Source: [Eubacterium] saphenum
Lineage (GTDB): Bacteria; Bacillota; Clostridia; Oscillospirales; Ruminococcaceae
Assembly: GCA_004555635.1 (NCBI GenBank)
Contig: SFHN01000089.1
Coordinates: forward strand, 1-5,792
Direction of reading: 5' to 3'
Length of the DNA: 5,792 nucleotides
In this document: positions 1 to 5,792 of the stretch, piece by piece
Position numbering within the stretch: position 1 is the first letter of the stretch
How the letters are laid out: each line of letters begins with the position of its first letter
The notes under the pieces: generated by a model
Database searches by the model: none
Told to the model about the DNA's origin: nothing
What the model saw: only the letters and a program-made list of their open reading frames with translations
Translations under genes and position numbers: made by a program

Positions 1-1331
1 TTTTGTCAAACGGCGTGCTGATTATCTTTTCGCTGATATTCTACGCTTGGGGCGAGCCTGTCTACGTCTTTCTGATGGTAATCAGCGTTGTCATAAACTA
101 CATCGTAGGGCTGTTTATCGACAGGGGCGAATACAAAAGCAAGGCGGCGCTTATCTTTGGACTTGTCGTAAACATCGGCATTATCGGCGTGTTCAAGTAC
201 GCGGATTTTATCATCGGCAGCATAAATTTTTTAGGGCTTAACATTCCGCAGCCGAACATCGGGCTGCCTATCGGAATAAGCTTCTACACGTTTCAGAGCA
301 TAAGCTACCTCGCGGACGTTTACCGCGGGGAAGTTCCCGCGCAGAAAAGCTTTGCGTCGCTGCTGCTTTACATCTCGATGTTCCCGCAGCTTGTCGCAGG
401 TCCTATCGTCCGCTACGAAACTATTTCCGCGGAAATAGACAACCGCAGGATTACCTTCACCGACCTGTCGGAAGGCTCGTTCCGCTTTCTAATCGGTCTT
501 GGGAAGAAGGTTATCCTCGCGAACGAACTGTCGGAGCTTTCGGCGCAGTTCCTTGACGCGGACCTTTCGGGAGTAACCGTCGGCGGCGCGTGGATAGGCA
601 TACTTGCCTACACGTTTCAGATTTACTTCGACTTTTCGGGCTACTCGGATATGGCAATCGGAATGGGGCGCTGCCTCGGTTTCCATTTTAACGAAAACTT
701 CAACTACCCGTATGTTTCCTGCACAATCACCGAATTCTGGCGGCGCTGGCACATCTCGCTCGGCAGCTTCTTCCGCGATTATGTGTATATCCCGCTCGGC
801 GGAAACCGCAGACATCAGCCGCTTAACATTATGGTCGTTTGGTTCCTAACGGGTCTTTGGCACGGCGCAAGCTGGAACTTCGTGCTTTGGGGCGTTTACT
901 TCGGCGTAATCGTGCTGCTCGAAAAATACACGATACTAAAAATCCGCGACAAAATCCCATCAGTTCTGCTGCACATTTACAGTATGTTTCTGATAATCTT
1001 CGGCTGGGTCATCTTCTACTTCGACGACTTCTCGCGGCTCGGCGAGTTTATCGGTGTTATGTTCGGCTCGGGAAGCGCGGGCGCCTGGGACACGCTAACA
1101 AAGAGCGCGCTGTTATCTAACCTCTGGCTGCTTATCGCGGCGGCAATTCTCTCGCTGCCCGTCGGCAAGCTTGCGGCAAATCTCTACGAAAAAGCGGGCA
1201 GGTCGCACAGCAGCGCACCCGTTGCGGCTATGACTGCCGCTAAGACAGTCTGCGCGGCAGCTATCCTGATTGTCAGCACCCTGCTTCTCATCGGAAACAC
1301 GACAAACGCGTTTCTTTACACGAGGTTCTAA
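1..1331 (+). CDS. MBOAT family O-acyltransferase (AlgI/DltB-like), 5' end outside window
   Basis: This is a polytopic membrane acyltransferase of the MBOAT family, which moves acyl (usually acetyl) groups across the cytoplasmic membrane for O-acylation of exported polysaccharide or wall polymer. About 442 residues are visible, counting from the TTG codon at position 3. That codon is not a credible start: the N-terminal segment reads like the end of the first hydrophobic region (IFSLIFYAWGEPVY), so roughly 30 residues probably lie upstream. Family hallmarks follow in order: PIGISFYTFQSISY (about 89-102), FPQLVAGPI (127-135), QIYFDFSGYSDMAIG (206-220), FWRRWHISLGSFFRDYVYIPLGG (245-267, in two adjoining motifs, with His250) and LWHGASWNFVLWG (285-297). 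His287 in the last motif is the expected catalytic histidine. The C-terminus (TNAFLYTRF) matches the usual family ending, so the 3' end is intact. The DHHW gene two places downstream points to surface-glycan acetylation. The exact substrate cannot be read from the sequence. Confidence 0.95.
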   Translation, partial: LSNGVLIIFSLIFYAWGEPVYVFLMVISVVINYIVGLFIDRGEYKSKAALIFGLVVNIGIIGVFKYADFIIGSINFLGLNIPQPNIGLPIGISFYTFQSISYLADVYRGEVPAQKSFASLLLYISMFPQLVAGPIVRYETISAEIDNRRITFTDLSEGSFRFLIGLGKKVILANELSELSAQFLDADLSGVTVGGAWIGILAYTFQIYFDFSGYSDMAIGMGRCLGFHFNENFNYPYVSCTITEFWRRWHISLGSFFRDYVYIPLGGNRRHQPLNIMVVWFLTGLWHGASWNFVLWGVYFGVIVLLEKYTILKIRDKIPSVLLHIYSMFLIIFGWVIFYFDDFSRLGEFIGVMFGSGSAGAWDTLTKSALLSNLWLLIAAAILSLPVGKLAANLYEKAGRSHSSAPVAAMTAAKTVCAAAILIVSTLLLIGNTTNAFLYTRF

Positions 1332-1336
1332 GCACT

Positions 1337-1939
1337 ATGAATATTCCCGATTACATCACGCTGCTGGACACGCTTGAAGCGATGAAGCGAAATACGCGGC
1401 ATTCGTGGCTGTCGGATGGACGGCACGAAAGCGTTGCGGAGCATAGCTGGCGGCTTGCGGCGATGGCATATTTCGCAAAGGATGAGTTTCCGACCGTCAA
1501 CATTGACAAGGTCATTATGATGTGCATTTTCCACGACATCGGCGAAGCGTTTACGGGCGATATTCCCGCGTTCCTTAAAACAGAGCGCGATGAAACCGCC
1601 GAAAACGGCACGGTTGAGCGGTTTGTGGCTTCGCTTCCCGAGCCGTACAAGAGCGAGCTTTCGGCGCTGTTTTCCGAGATGAACGAAATGCAGACCGAGG
1701 AAGCGAAGCTGTACAAGGCGCTTGACAGAATGGAAGCGGTTATACAGCACAACGAAGCGGATATTTCCACCTGGCTTCCGCTGGAGTACGATTTGCAGCT
1801 TAGCTACGGCGAAAAGGAAACGGAGTTCTCGCGCTTTACGGCGAAGCTGAAAGAAGCCGCAAACGAGATAACGCGCGGCAAGATTGAACAAGCAAAAGCT
1901 CATCGTTCTGACACGACAGGAGATACAGATGAAACCTGA
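1337..1939 (+). CDS. HD-domain hydrolase, YfbR-like 5'-deoxynucleotidase family
   Basis: This is a complete 200-residue soluble HD-superfamily phosphohydrolase, close to the length of the YfbR/HD_3 group, which dephosphorylates deoxynucleoside monophosphates in the cytoplasm. The metal-binding set is visible: His36 in SVAEHSWRLA, His66-Asp67 in FHDIGEAFTGDIP, and Asp130 in KALDRMEAVIQ. Glu70 and Asp75 also lie in the conserved second motif. The early TRHSWLSDGRHESVAEH stretch is typical of the YfbR-like branch. No signal peptide or membrane helix is seen. The last 20 or so residues are polar and probably disordered. The ATG lies 5 bases after the acyltransferase stop. The only Shine-Dalgarno-like sequence is GAGG at 1322-1325, 11 bases upstream, so translation may be partly coupled to the gene before it. 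Its 3' end overlaps the next gene by 11 bases. The HD fold is certain; the deoxynucleotidase substrate is inferred from family resemblance. Confidence 0.88.
   Translation: MNIPDYITLLDTLEAMKRNTRHSWLSDGRHESVAEHSWRLAAMAYFAKDEFPTVNIDKVIMMCIFHDIGEAFTGDIPAFLKTERDETAENGTVERFVASLPEPYKSELSALFSEMNEMQTEEAKLYKALDRMEAVIQHNEADISTWLPLEYDLQLSYGEKETEFSRFTAKLKEAANEITRGKIEQAKAHRSDTTGDTDET
1918..1923 (+). promoter_or_regulatory. Ribosome binding site that fixes the DHHW gene start
   Basis: AGGAGA lies 5 bases before the ATG at 1929, inside the 3' end of the HD gene. It favours this ATG over the in-frame TTG at 1884, which has no comparable site and would add 15 non-conserved residues. Confidence 0.8.
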
Positions 1940-3377
1940 AAACGAAAAGAAATACAACAACCGCCCGACAAAGAAGCAGCGGCGCGCCGACAAGGCATAC
2001 CTCATCGTGCTTATGTTCGTGTTTGAGGCGTTGGCGCTGTCGCTTATTATTCTTCCGAGAAGCACGGTAAGCGAAAACGAGCGAAGGGAGCTTGCGAAAT
2101 TCCCCGAGTTCAGCCTTGAGAGCTATTTCAGCGGAGAATATACGCAGAAGATATCGGAGTGGTTCAGCGACACGGTGCCGTTCCGCGACGCGCTTACGGA
2201 AAAGTCTGCGGAAATCAGGGAGCTTCGCGGCATAAGAAGCTCGGGCATAAAGCTTCACAACGTGTCTGTGCCTTCCGAAACCGAGGAGGCTCCCGAGGTT
2301 AAGCCCATCGATACCACCGCGCCGAAGCCCGCAGAAAGCACGCCGGTTGACGTCGAAAGCGAACCCGAGGTTCCCGAAACAACAAGTCAGCCGCAGGGAA
2401 ACCACGAGATTGACCCCGGAGAACAGGAGAAAATCCCCGCCGACGACCACACGAATATCAAGAACAACGGCACGGCTGTTGTCGGAACCCGCGCGCTTAT
2501 GCTGTACGGCGGAAGCTTTGCTGTCGGCGAAAGCTACGCTGCCGTGATAAACAAGTACAAGGAAACGTTCGGCGACAGCGTTAACGTGTACAGTATGATT
2601 ATCCCGACCGCCTGCGAGTTTTACAGCCCGCCCGAGGTCGCCGCGTACTGCGGAAGCGAGCTTAAAAACATCAACCACGTTATAGAAAATCTGCGCGACG
2701 ATGTTATTGCTGTTGATGTCTACACTCCCCTGTCGCAGCACCTGAAAGAGGATATCTACCTCAGAACCGACCACCACTGGGCGCCGCTCGGCGCATATTA
2801 TGCCGCGCAGAAATTTGCGGAAACGGCGGGCGTGCCGTTCCCCGATTTGTCAACCTACGAGAAGAAAACCGTTAAAAACTACGTCGGCACGATGTACGCA
2901 TACACCGAGGACATTGTAATAAAGAATAACCCCGAGGACTTCGTGTACTACGTTCCCACGGCGGCAAGCTATACCACGAACTACCATCAGTATACGCTGA
3001 AGGACGGTGCGATTTCGGGAGCATACGACGAAACGGGCAGCTTCTTCATCAGATACGGCGACGGAAACGGTATGGCGTACTGCACGTTTATGGGCGGCGA
3101 CGCAAAGGTGACCCACGTCGAAACCAACGCGGGCACGGGCAGAAACCTTATCATCTTCAAGGACAGCTTCGGCAACGCACTTCCTGCGTATCTGTTCAGC
3201 TCGTTTGACAATATCCACGTTGTCGATATGCGATACTTCACCTATAACGCGGTTGAATATATCACCGAAAACGGCATAACCGATATTCTTTTCGCGAACA
3301 ATGCGTTCCACGCAGCGACAGCCTCCACCGTGAAATACTACGACAATTTCCTCTCGCAGGCAAGCCGCGACTTCTGA
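1929..3377 (+). CDS. DHHW-type SGNH-like polysaccharide acetylation protein (AlgX/AlgJ-like), membrane-anchored
   Basis: This 482-residue protein probably completes O-acetylation of a surface glycan outside the membrane, together with the MBOAT protein encoded upstream. The layout is a basic N-terminus (about 12-22, KKQRRADK), one membrane helix (about 23-43), and a short conserved segment ending in a WFSDTVPFRD motif (78-87). A Pro/Glu/Thr-rich linker (about 114-177) precedes the SGNH-like domain (about 180-480). That domain starts at GTRALMLYGGSFAVGE (181-200). It contains the name-giving motif Asp281-His-His-Trp284 in LRTDHHWAPLGAYY, and a candidate nucleophile Ser413 in FKDSFGNALP. By analogy with the Asp-x-His plus Ser triad of AlgX and AlgJ, Asp281, His283 and Ser413 would be catalytic. 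The single helix with positive residues on its N-terminal side predicts an extracytoplasmic C-terminal domain. The start overlaps the HD stop by 11 bases, and an intrinsic terminator follows 17 bases after the stop. The family call is strong; the glycan target is unknown. Confidence 0.9.
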   Translation: MKPENEKKYNNRPTKKQRRADKAYLIVLMFVFEALALSLIILPRSTVSENERRELAKFPEFSLESYFSGEYTQKISEWFSDTVPFRDALTEKSAEIRELRGIRSSGIKLHNVSVPSETEEAPEVKPIDTTAPKPAESTPVDVESEPEVPETTSQPQGNHEIDPGEQEKIPADDHTNIKNNGTAVVGTRALMLYGGSFAVGESYAAVINKYKETFGDSVNVYSMIIPTACEFYSPPEVAAYCGSELKNINHVIENLRDDVIAVDVYTPLSQHLKEDIYLRTDHHWAPLGAYYAAQKFAETAGVPFPDLSTYEKKTVKNYVGTMYAYTEDIVIKNNPEDFVYYVPTAASYTTNYHQYTLKDGAISGAYDETGSFFIRYGDGNGMAYCTFMGGDAKVTHVETNAGTGRNLIIFKDSFGNALPAYLFSSFDNIHVVDMRYFTYNAVEYITENGITDILFANNAFHAATASTVKYYDNFLSQASRDF

Positions 3378-3393
3378 CACACAGCATAAATTA

Positions 3394-3429
3394 TCCCGAC
3401 GGGCACTTCCGTCGGGAAATTTTTTGTTT
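3394..3429 (+). terminator. Rho-independent terminator of the acetylation operon
   Basis: A perfect 9-bp stem (TCCCGACGG at 3394-3402 pairing with CCGTCGGGA at 3409-3417) encloses a 6-base loop. It is followed by six T residues (3420-3425) and a further T-rich stretch. It lies 17 bases after the DHHW stop and just before the next promoter, so it separates the two transcription units. Confidence 0.93.
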
Positions 3430-3435
3430 ACCCTA

Positions 3436-3464
3436 TTGACAAATACAGGAATGTGTGGTATAAT
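3436..3464 (+). promoter_or_regulatory. Consensus vegetative (sigma70/SigA-type) promoter with extended -10
   Basis: TTGACA at 3436-3441 and TATAAT at 3459-3464 both match the consensus exactly and are separated by the ideal 17 bases. TGG at 3456-3458 adds an extended -10 (TGn). Transcription would start near 3471, giving a leader of about 55 bases before the SPFH start codon. So strong a promoter, with repeats lying across its start point, suggests a unit that is normally repressed; that last step is inference. Confidence 0.92.
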
Positions 3465-3495
3465 TTCATCAAGATATCATTTTGATATCATATTG
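3463..3495 (+). promoter_or_regulatory. Candidate operator: tandem 11-bp repeats containing a 7-3-7 palindrome at the transcription start
   Basis: Two adjoining 11-mers, ATATCATTTTG (3474-3484) and ATATCATATTG (3485-3495), differ at one base. A weaker third copy, ATTTCATCAAG (3463-3473), matches the first at 7 of 11 positions. The same stretch holds the perfect inverted repeat GATATCA-TTT-TGATATC (3473-3489). The 11-base period places the repeats on one face of the helix. They overlap the end of the -10 box and the predicted start of transcription, where a bound protein would block initiation. The Arc-like protein encoded in the same operon is the obvious candidate, because ribbon-helix-helix repressors often bind paired sites about one turn apart. 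Binding is not shown by the sequence. Confidence 0.55.
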
Positions 3496-3512
3496 TTTCG
3501 GCTTGGCTTAAA

Positions 3513-3519
3513 AAGGAGG
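3513..3519 (+). promoter_or_regulatory. Strong ribosome binding site for the SPFH gene
   Basis: AAGGAGG lies 6 bases before the ATG at 3526. It settles the start: the open frame extends upstream to 3424, but that extension runs through the terminator tail and the promoter and cannot be coding. Confidence 0.93.
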
Positions 3520-3525
3520 TCAATT

Positions 3526-4521
3526 ATGGAAAACAATAATAATGCAAGAAACGACAAAATGCTGTATGAAGAACGCGAGCTTTCTCCGCTTAACGGCTGG
3601 GCGGTGCTGTTCTTCACAATAGTGCTGTACATCGGCGCGATAGTCGCCCTCATTATCTCGGCAGCAGGTATGGAAGAAAGCACGGCTTGCGGAGTTGTGT
3701 TCGGTGTTTCACTGGTGTGGCTGTGCATCGGCTGGTTTCCGCTGTGCGGTCTAAGGGTGATTAAGCCCAACGAGGCGCTTGTGCTTACTCTTTTCGGAAA
3801 ATACACCGGCTCAATCAAAACCGAAGGCTTTTACTTCATCAACCCGTTCAGTACGGCGGTTGTCCCGCAGAACCAGCAGTCAATCACCGCTGTCGTAAAC
3901 GCGGCGGGCGGCACTGCCGCAGTTCAGAGCGGACGCAGCAAGATTTCGCTGAAAACCCTCGCGCACAACAACGCGAAGCAGAAAATCAACGACCAGCTCG
4001 GCAACCCGATTGAAGTTGGAATTGTCGTTATCTGGCGCGTTGTAAACACCGCAAAGGCTGTTTTCAATGTCGAGAATTTCCAGATGTTTCTGTCAATTCA
4101 GGCGGACAGCGCGCTTCGCGATGTCGTTCGATGCTACCCCTACGACAGCGCGGACACTGACGAGAAAACGCTTCGCGGCTCGTCGCAGGAGGTCTGCGCC
4201 CTGCTCAGAGAGGAAATTCAGAAGCGCGTTGAGATTGCGGGTCTTGAGATAATCGAAGCGCGTATCACTCACCTCGCATACTCCCCCGAAATCGCTGCGG
4301 CAATGCTCCAGCGGCAGCAGGCAACCGCAATTATCGAAGCAAGGCAGAAGATTGTTGACGGCGCGGTTGGAATGGTAGAAATGGCGCTCAACAAGCTGTC
4401 GGAAAGCAACGTTTGCGAGCTTGACGAGGAGCGCAAGGCGCAGATGGTTAGCAACCTGCTAGTTGTTCTCTGCGGAAACAAGGACGCGCAGCCTATCGTG
4501 AACAGCGGTTCAATTTACTGA
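3526..4521 (+). CDS. SPFH/band-7 domain membrane protein
   Basis: This 331-residue protein belongs to the SPFH (stomatin/prohibitin/flotillin/HflKC) superfamily. Such proteins form oligomeric membrane scaffolds and often control a membrane protease. A polar N-terminus (1-22, four consecutive Asn near the start) is followed by two hydrophobic helices (about 24-46 and 54-75). The SPFH domain then begins at [21 protein letters not shown] (75-95, in adjoining motifs) and continues through FYFINPF (102-108), [22 protein letters not shown] (159-180, in adjoining motifs) and the helical [22 protein letters not shown] segment (240-261, in adjoining motifs). A helical C-terminal part (262-315) ends in [10 protein letters not shown]. 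It lacks the long EA-rich coiled coil of flotillins and is closer to short bacterial band-7 proteins. The neighbouring YhfC gene supplies a candidate membrane protease partner. The superfamily call is firm; the cellular role is inferred. Confidence 0.92.
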   Translation: MENNNNARNDKMLYEERELSPLNGWAVLFFTIVLYIGAIVALIISAAGMEESTACGVVFGVSLVWLCIGWFPLCGLRVIKPNEALVLTLFGKYTGSIKTEGFYFINPFSTAVVPQNQQSITAVVNAAGGTAAVQSGRSKISLKTLAHNNAKQKINDQLGNPIEVGIVVIWRVVNTAKAVFNVENFQMFLSIQADSALRDVVRCYPYDSADTDEKTLRGSSQEVCALLREEIQKRVEIAGLEIIEARITHLAYSPEIAAAMLQRQQATAIIEARQKIVDGAVGMVEMALNKLSESNVCELDEERKAQMVSNLLVVLCGNKDAQPIVNSGSIY

Positions 4522-4539
4522 TACAGAAAGGAGCGCAAT

Positions 4540-5337
4540 ATGATTGGAACAGAAGCGATTGTATCGCTTATTCTATGCGGGGTTCTCACAACGGGAATAC
4601 CTATCGCGGCTGTGATTGTGCATAAGCTTAGACACAAAAGCGCATCTCTGCTGTCGGCGGTTATCGGCGCGGCGACCTTTGTTGTATTTGCGCTTATTTT
4701 AGAGCAAATTCTCCACGCGGTTATGCTTCCGCTTGTGATGAACTCAACCGTCGCGTATGTCATATACGGCACGCTTGCGGCGGGCGTTTTTGAGGAAACA
4801 GGGCGTTATCTCGCCTGCCGCTTCCTTATGAAAAACCGCACGGACAACGCAAACGCAGTTATGCTGGGAATAGGTCACGGCGGCATTGAAGCGGTGCTGA
4901 TTATCGGAGTTTCAATGTTCTCAACGCTTGTCACGGCGATTATGGTGAACACAATGGGACTTGACGGGTTCATTCAGATGACGGGCATTACCGACGAAGC
5001 AGTCCTTACAACTCTGAAAGGTCAGATTGACACCATAGTTGCATTCTCTATGCCTGTGGCTTTGGCAAACGTTGTTGAGCGCATTATCGCAATGACGCTG
5101 CACATTTGTATGTCGGTTTTCGCGATGAAAGCAGCTTCCGTAAAGGGCAAGTTTTGGCTGTTTCCTGCGGCAATTGCCCTGCACGCGCTGTTCGACGTAC
5201 CCGCTGCGCTTTATCAGCGCGGAGTGATTTCTTCACTTTGGCTGGTTGAGATTCTGCTTGGCGTAATCGTGGCGGTGTTTGTACTCATTACAATAAAGGT
5301 CGCAAAAATAAAGGAAGAGCAGGCTGCCGAAGCTTGA
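4540..5337 (+). CDS. yhfC: YhfC family putative intramembrane metalloprotease
   Basis: This is a 265-residue polytopic protein with about seven hydrophobic segments (near 5-28, 36-62, 69-84, 106-136, 165-198, 204-226 and 232-253). It matches the YhfC (formerly DUF2324) group of putative membrane peptidases, related to the CPBP/PrsW type. Candidate active-site residues sit in or beside membrane segments: Glu85, Glu86 and Arg89 in [11 protein letters not shown]; His113 and Glu117 in GIGHGGIEA; Glu180, Arg181 and His188 in [11 protein letters not shown]; and His215 and Asp219 in [14 protein letters not shown]. All the conserved acidic and histidine positions I expect are present, so the protein looks active. 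AAAGGAG (4527-4533) lies 6 bases before the ATG, and the gene begins 18 bases after the SPFH stop, implying co-transcription. The substrate is unknown and protease activity is a family prediction. The symbol is used only in the family sense. Confidence 0.85.
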   Translation: MIGTEAIVSLILCGVLTTGIPIAAVIVHKLRHKSASLLSAVIGAATFVVFALILEQILHAVMLPLVMNSTVAYVIYGTLAAGVFEETGRYLACRFLMKNRTDNANAVMLGIGHGGIEAVLIIGVSMFSTLVTAIMVNTMGLDGFIQMTGITDEAVLTTLKGQIDTIVAFSMPVALANVVERIIAMTLHICMSVFAMKAASVKGKFWLFPAAIALHALFDVPAALYQRGVISSLWLVEILLGVIVAVFVLITIKVAKIKEEQAAEA

Positions 5338-5377
5338 CATAAAGCTTAGAATAATCTCACAGAAAGGCGGGCGCACC

Positions 5378-5563
5378 GTGGCAGAAAACAAGGACGAAAA
5401 GCAGAGCAAAAAGCAGATACCGCTGCGCCTTTCCGCTTCGCTCTACAACGAGCTGATGAGGTGGGCGGAGGACGATTTCCGCAGCGTAAACGGGCAGATT
5501 GAGTACCTGCTTACCGAGTGCGTTAAGTACCGCAAAAAGAGCGGAAAAAAGGAGGACGAATGA
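5378..5563 (+). CDS. Arc-like ribbon-helix-helix small protein
   Basis: This 61-residue protein carries one Arc-type ribbon-helix-helix domain between charged, Lys-rich ends. The strand is QIPLRL (13-18), helix A is about 20-32, the turn holds Arg35-Ser-Val-Asn38 exactly as in phage Arc, and helix B is [13 protein letters not shown] (39-51). Arc family dimers usually bind operators through side chains on the strand. Aligned with Arc, Gln13 and Arg17 are kept, but the middle contact position is Pro15 rather than Asn. It may repress its own operon at the repeats near 3463-3495, or it may have become a protein-interaction module. The start is GTG: AAAGG at 5363-5367 lies 10 bases upstream, no other start codon occurs upstream in frame, and the first internal Met (27) would destroy the domain. 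It begins 40 bases after yhfC. DNA binding is inferred. Confidence 0.85.
   Translation: MAENKDEKQSKKQIPLRLSASLYNELMRWAEDDFRSVNGQIEYLLTECVKYRKKSGKKEDE
5551..5555 (+). promoter_or_regulatory. Ribosome binding site for the SdpI-like gene
   Basis: GGAGG, preceded by a run of six A, lies 9 bases before the ATG at 5565, within the last codons of the Arc-like gene. It makes this ATG the real start and excludes the upstream in-frame extension to 5499, which only overlaps the Arc-like gene in another frame. Confidence 0.85.
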
Positions 5564-5564
5564 T

Positions 5565-5717
5565 ATGGGCGACAACATTGCCATAATCGCAACAAATTGC
5601 CTGTGTCCTCTTATCTTGATTGTAATGGGCATAGTAATGATGCATCGCCCCGGAAAATTCCGCAGCGGCATTGGATATCAAACATCAATGTCGCAGAAAA
5701 ACGAGCAGACGTGGTAG
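5565..5717 (+). CDS. Small SdpI-like membrane protein, interrupted by an in-frame UAG
   Basis: The frame encodes 50 residues up to TAG at 5715-5717. One hydrophobic helix (about 5-26) is followed by GIGYQTSMSQKNEQTW (35-50), which matches the SdpI family signature (Gly-Tyr-Arg-Thr ... Asn-Glu-x-Thr-Trp) found between two membrane helices. In SdpI-type proteins the chain normally continues past this Trp with an Ala/Asn-rich turn and another helix. Here the stop comes immediately after the Trp, leaving a one-helix fragment. Bacillus SdpI gives immunity to the SdpC toxin and acts as a signalling receptor; shorter relatives are mostly uncharacterised. It begins one base after the Arc-like stop with a strong ribosome binding site, so translation is surely initiated. 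Whether 50 residues is the natural product, a pseudogene or a read-through product cannot be settled here. Confidence 0.65.
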   Translation: MGDNIAIIATNCLCPLILIVMGIVMMHRPGKFRSGIGYQTSMSQKNEQTW

Positions 5718-5792
5718 ACTGCGCAGGCGTTCTTCGCAAAAGCAGCTGTATTAAGCAACATTCCGGTGCTGGCTCTTTCTGCAGCATTCACC
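5718..5792 (+). other. Continuation of the SdpI-like frame beyond the UAG, running off the window
   Basis: Read in the same frame, the 25 codons after the UAG contain no stop and encode TAQAFFAKAAVLSNIP followed by a hydrophobic stretch. This fits what follows the Trp in SdpI-like proteins (Trp-x-x-Ala-Asn/Gln-x-Tyr/Phe-Phe/x-Gly/Ala-Lys, then a membrane helix). No terminator or new start with a ribosome binding site is seen. The right edge cuts the segment, so its full extent is unknown. Confidence 0.5.

Noticed and set aside
1884..1928. TTG start for the DHHW gene at 1884
   Set aside because: No ribosome binding site precedes it, and AGGAGA is well placed for the ATG at 1929.
1328..3380. 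Long reverse-strand open frames (1328-2065, 1836-2777, 2850-3380) opposite the HD and DHHW genes
   Set aside because: They lie antisense to clearly conserved proteins, lack recognisable domains and are rich in Arg/Cys/Val as expected from reverse-complementing these codons. They are shadows.
3424..3525. N-terminal extension of the SPFH gene to 3424
   Set aside because: It would translate the terminator tail, the promoter and the untranslated leader. The strong ribosome binding site at 3513-3519 fixes the start at 3526.
3465..3525. Riboswitch or structured leader before the SPFH gene
   Set aside because: The leader is only about 55 bases with no terminator or anti-terminator pairing beyond the AT-rich palindrome, which is better read as a DNA operator.
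5330..5347. AAGCTT-GACATA-AAGCTT inverted repeat at the end of yhfC
   Set aside because: A 6-bp AT-containing stem with no T-tract is too weak for a terminator, and the genes on both sides appear co-transcribed.
5334..5357. Possible promoter before the Arc-like gene (TTGACA at 5334-5339 with TAGAAT or TAATCT downstream)
   Set aside because: The spacers are only 7 and 12 bases, far from 17, and the TTGACA overlaps the last codons of yhfC. It is probably chance.
5499..5564. Upstream in-frame extension of the SdpI-like protein starting at 5499
   Set aside because: It overlaps the Arc-like gene in another frame and has no family similarity. GGAGG at 5551-5555 supports the ATG at 5565.

Overview
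The window looks like chromosomal DNA of a low-to-mid-GC Gram-positive anaerobe, most likely a gut Clostridia/Oscillospiraceae relative. This is inferred from the strong AGGAGG-type ribosome binding sites, a consensus vegetative promoter, roughly balanced base composition with GC-rich wobble positions, and the families present (a DHHW-type acetylation protein beside an MBOAT, and YhfC). Every supported gene is on the + strand. I see no RNA genes, insertion sequences, CRISPR arrays or attachment sites.

Region 1 (1-3429) is the end of a cell-surface polysaccharide acetylation operon. It holds an MBOAT O-acyltransferase cut by the window's left edge, a YfbR-like HD-domain nucleotidase 5 bases downstream, and a DHHW/AlgX-AlgJ-like SGNH protein whose start overlaps the HD gene by 11 bases. 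A clear intrinsic terminator closes it. The MBOAT would carry acetyl groups across the membrane and the DHHW protein would place them on the glycan outside. The HD protein has no obvious part in this and looks like a housekeeping gene lodged between the two partners.

Region 2 (3430-5792) is a separate transcription unit. It opens with a near-perfect extended -10 promoter, whose predicted transcription start lies inside a helically phased tandem repeat that also forms a 7-3-7 palindrome. The unit encodes a two-helix membrane SPFH/band-7 protein, a YhfC-type putative intramembrane metalloprotease, a 61-residue Arc-like ribbon-helix-helix protein and the start of a small SdpI-like membrane protein. 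I propose a self-regulated membrane-quality or membrane-stress module: an SPFH scaffold with a membrane protease, an immunity-like membrane protein, and a possible repressor acting on the repeats.

The most unusual feature is the last gene. The SdpI-like reading frame has an in-frame UAG directly after the conserved Trp, yet the frame beyond it continues to match the family's pattern to the end of the window. It could be a pseudogene, a sequence error, a genuinely truncated protein or a read-through site. The right edge of the window prevents a decision.
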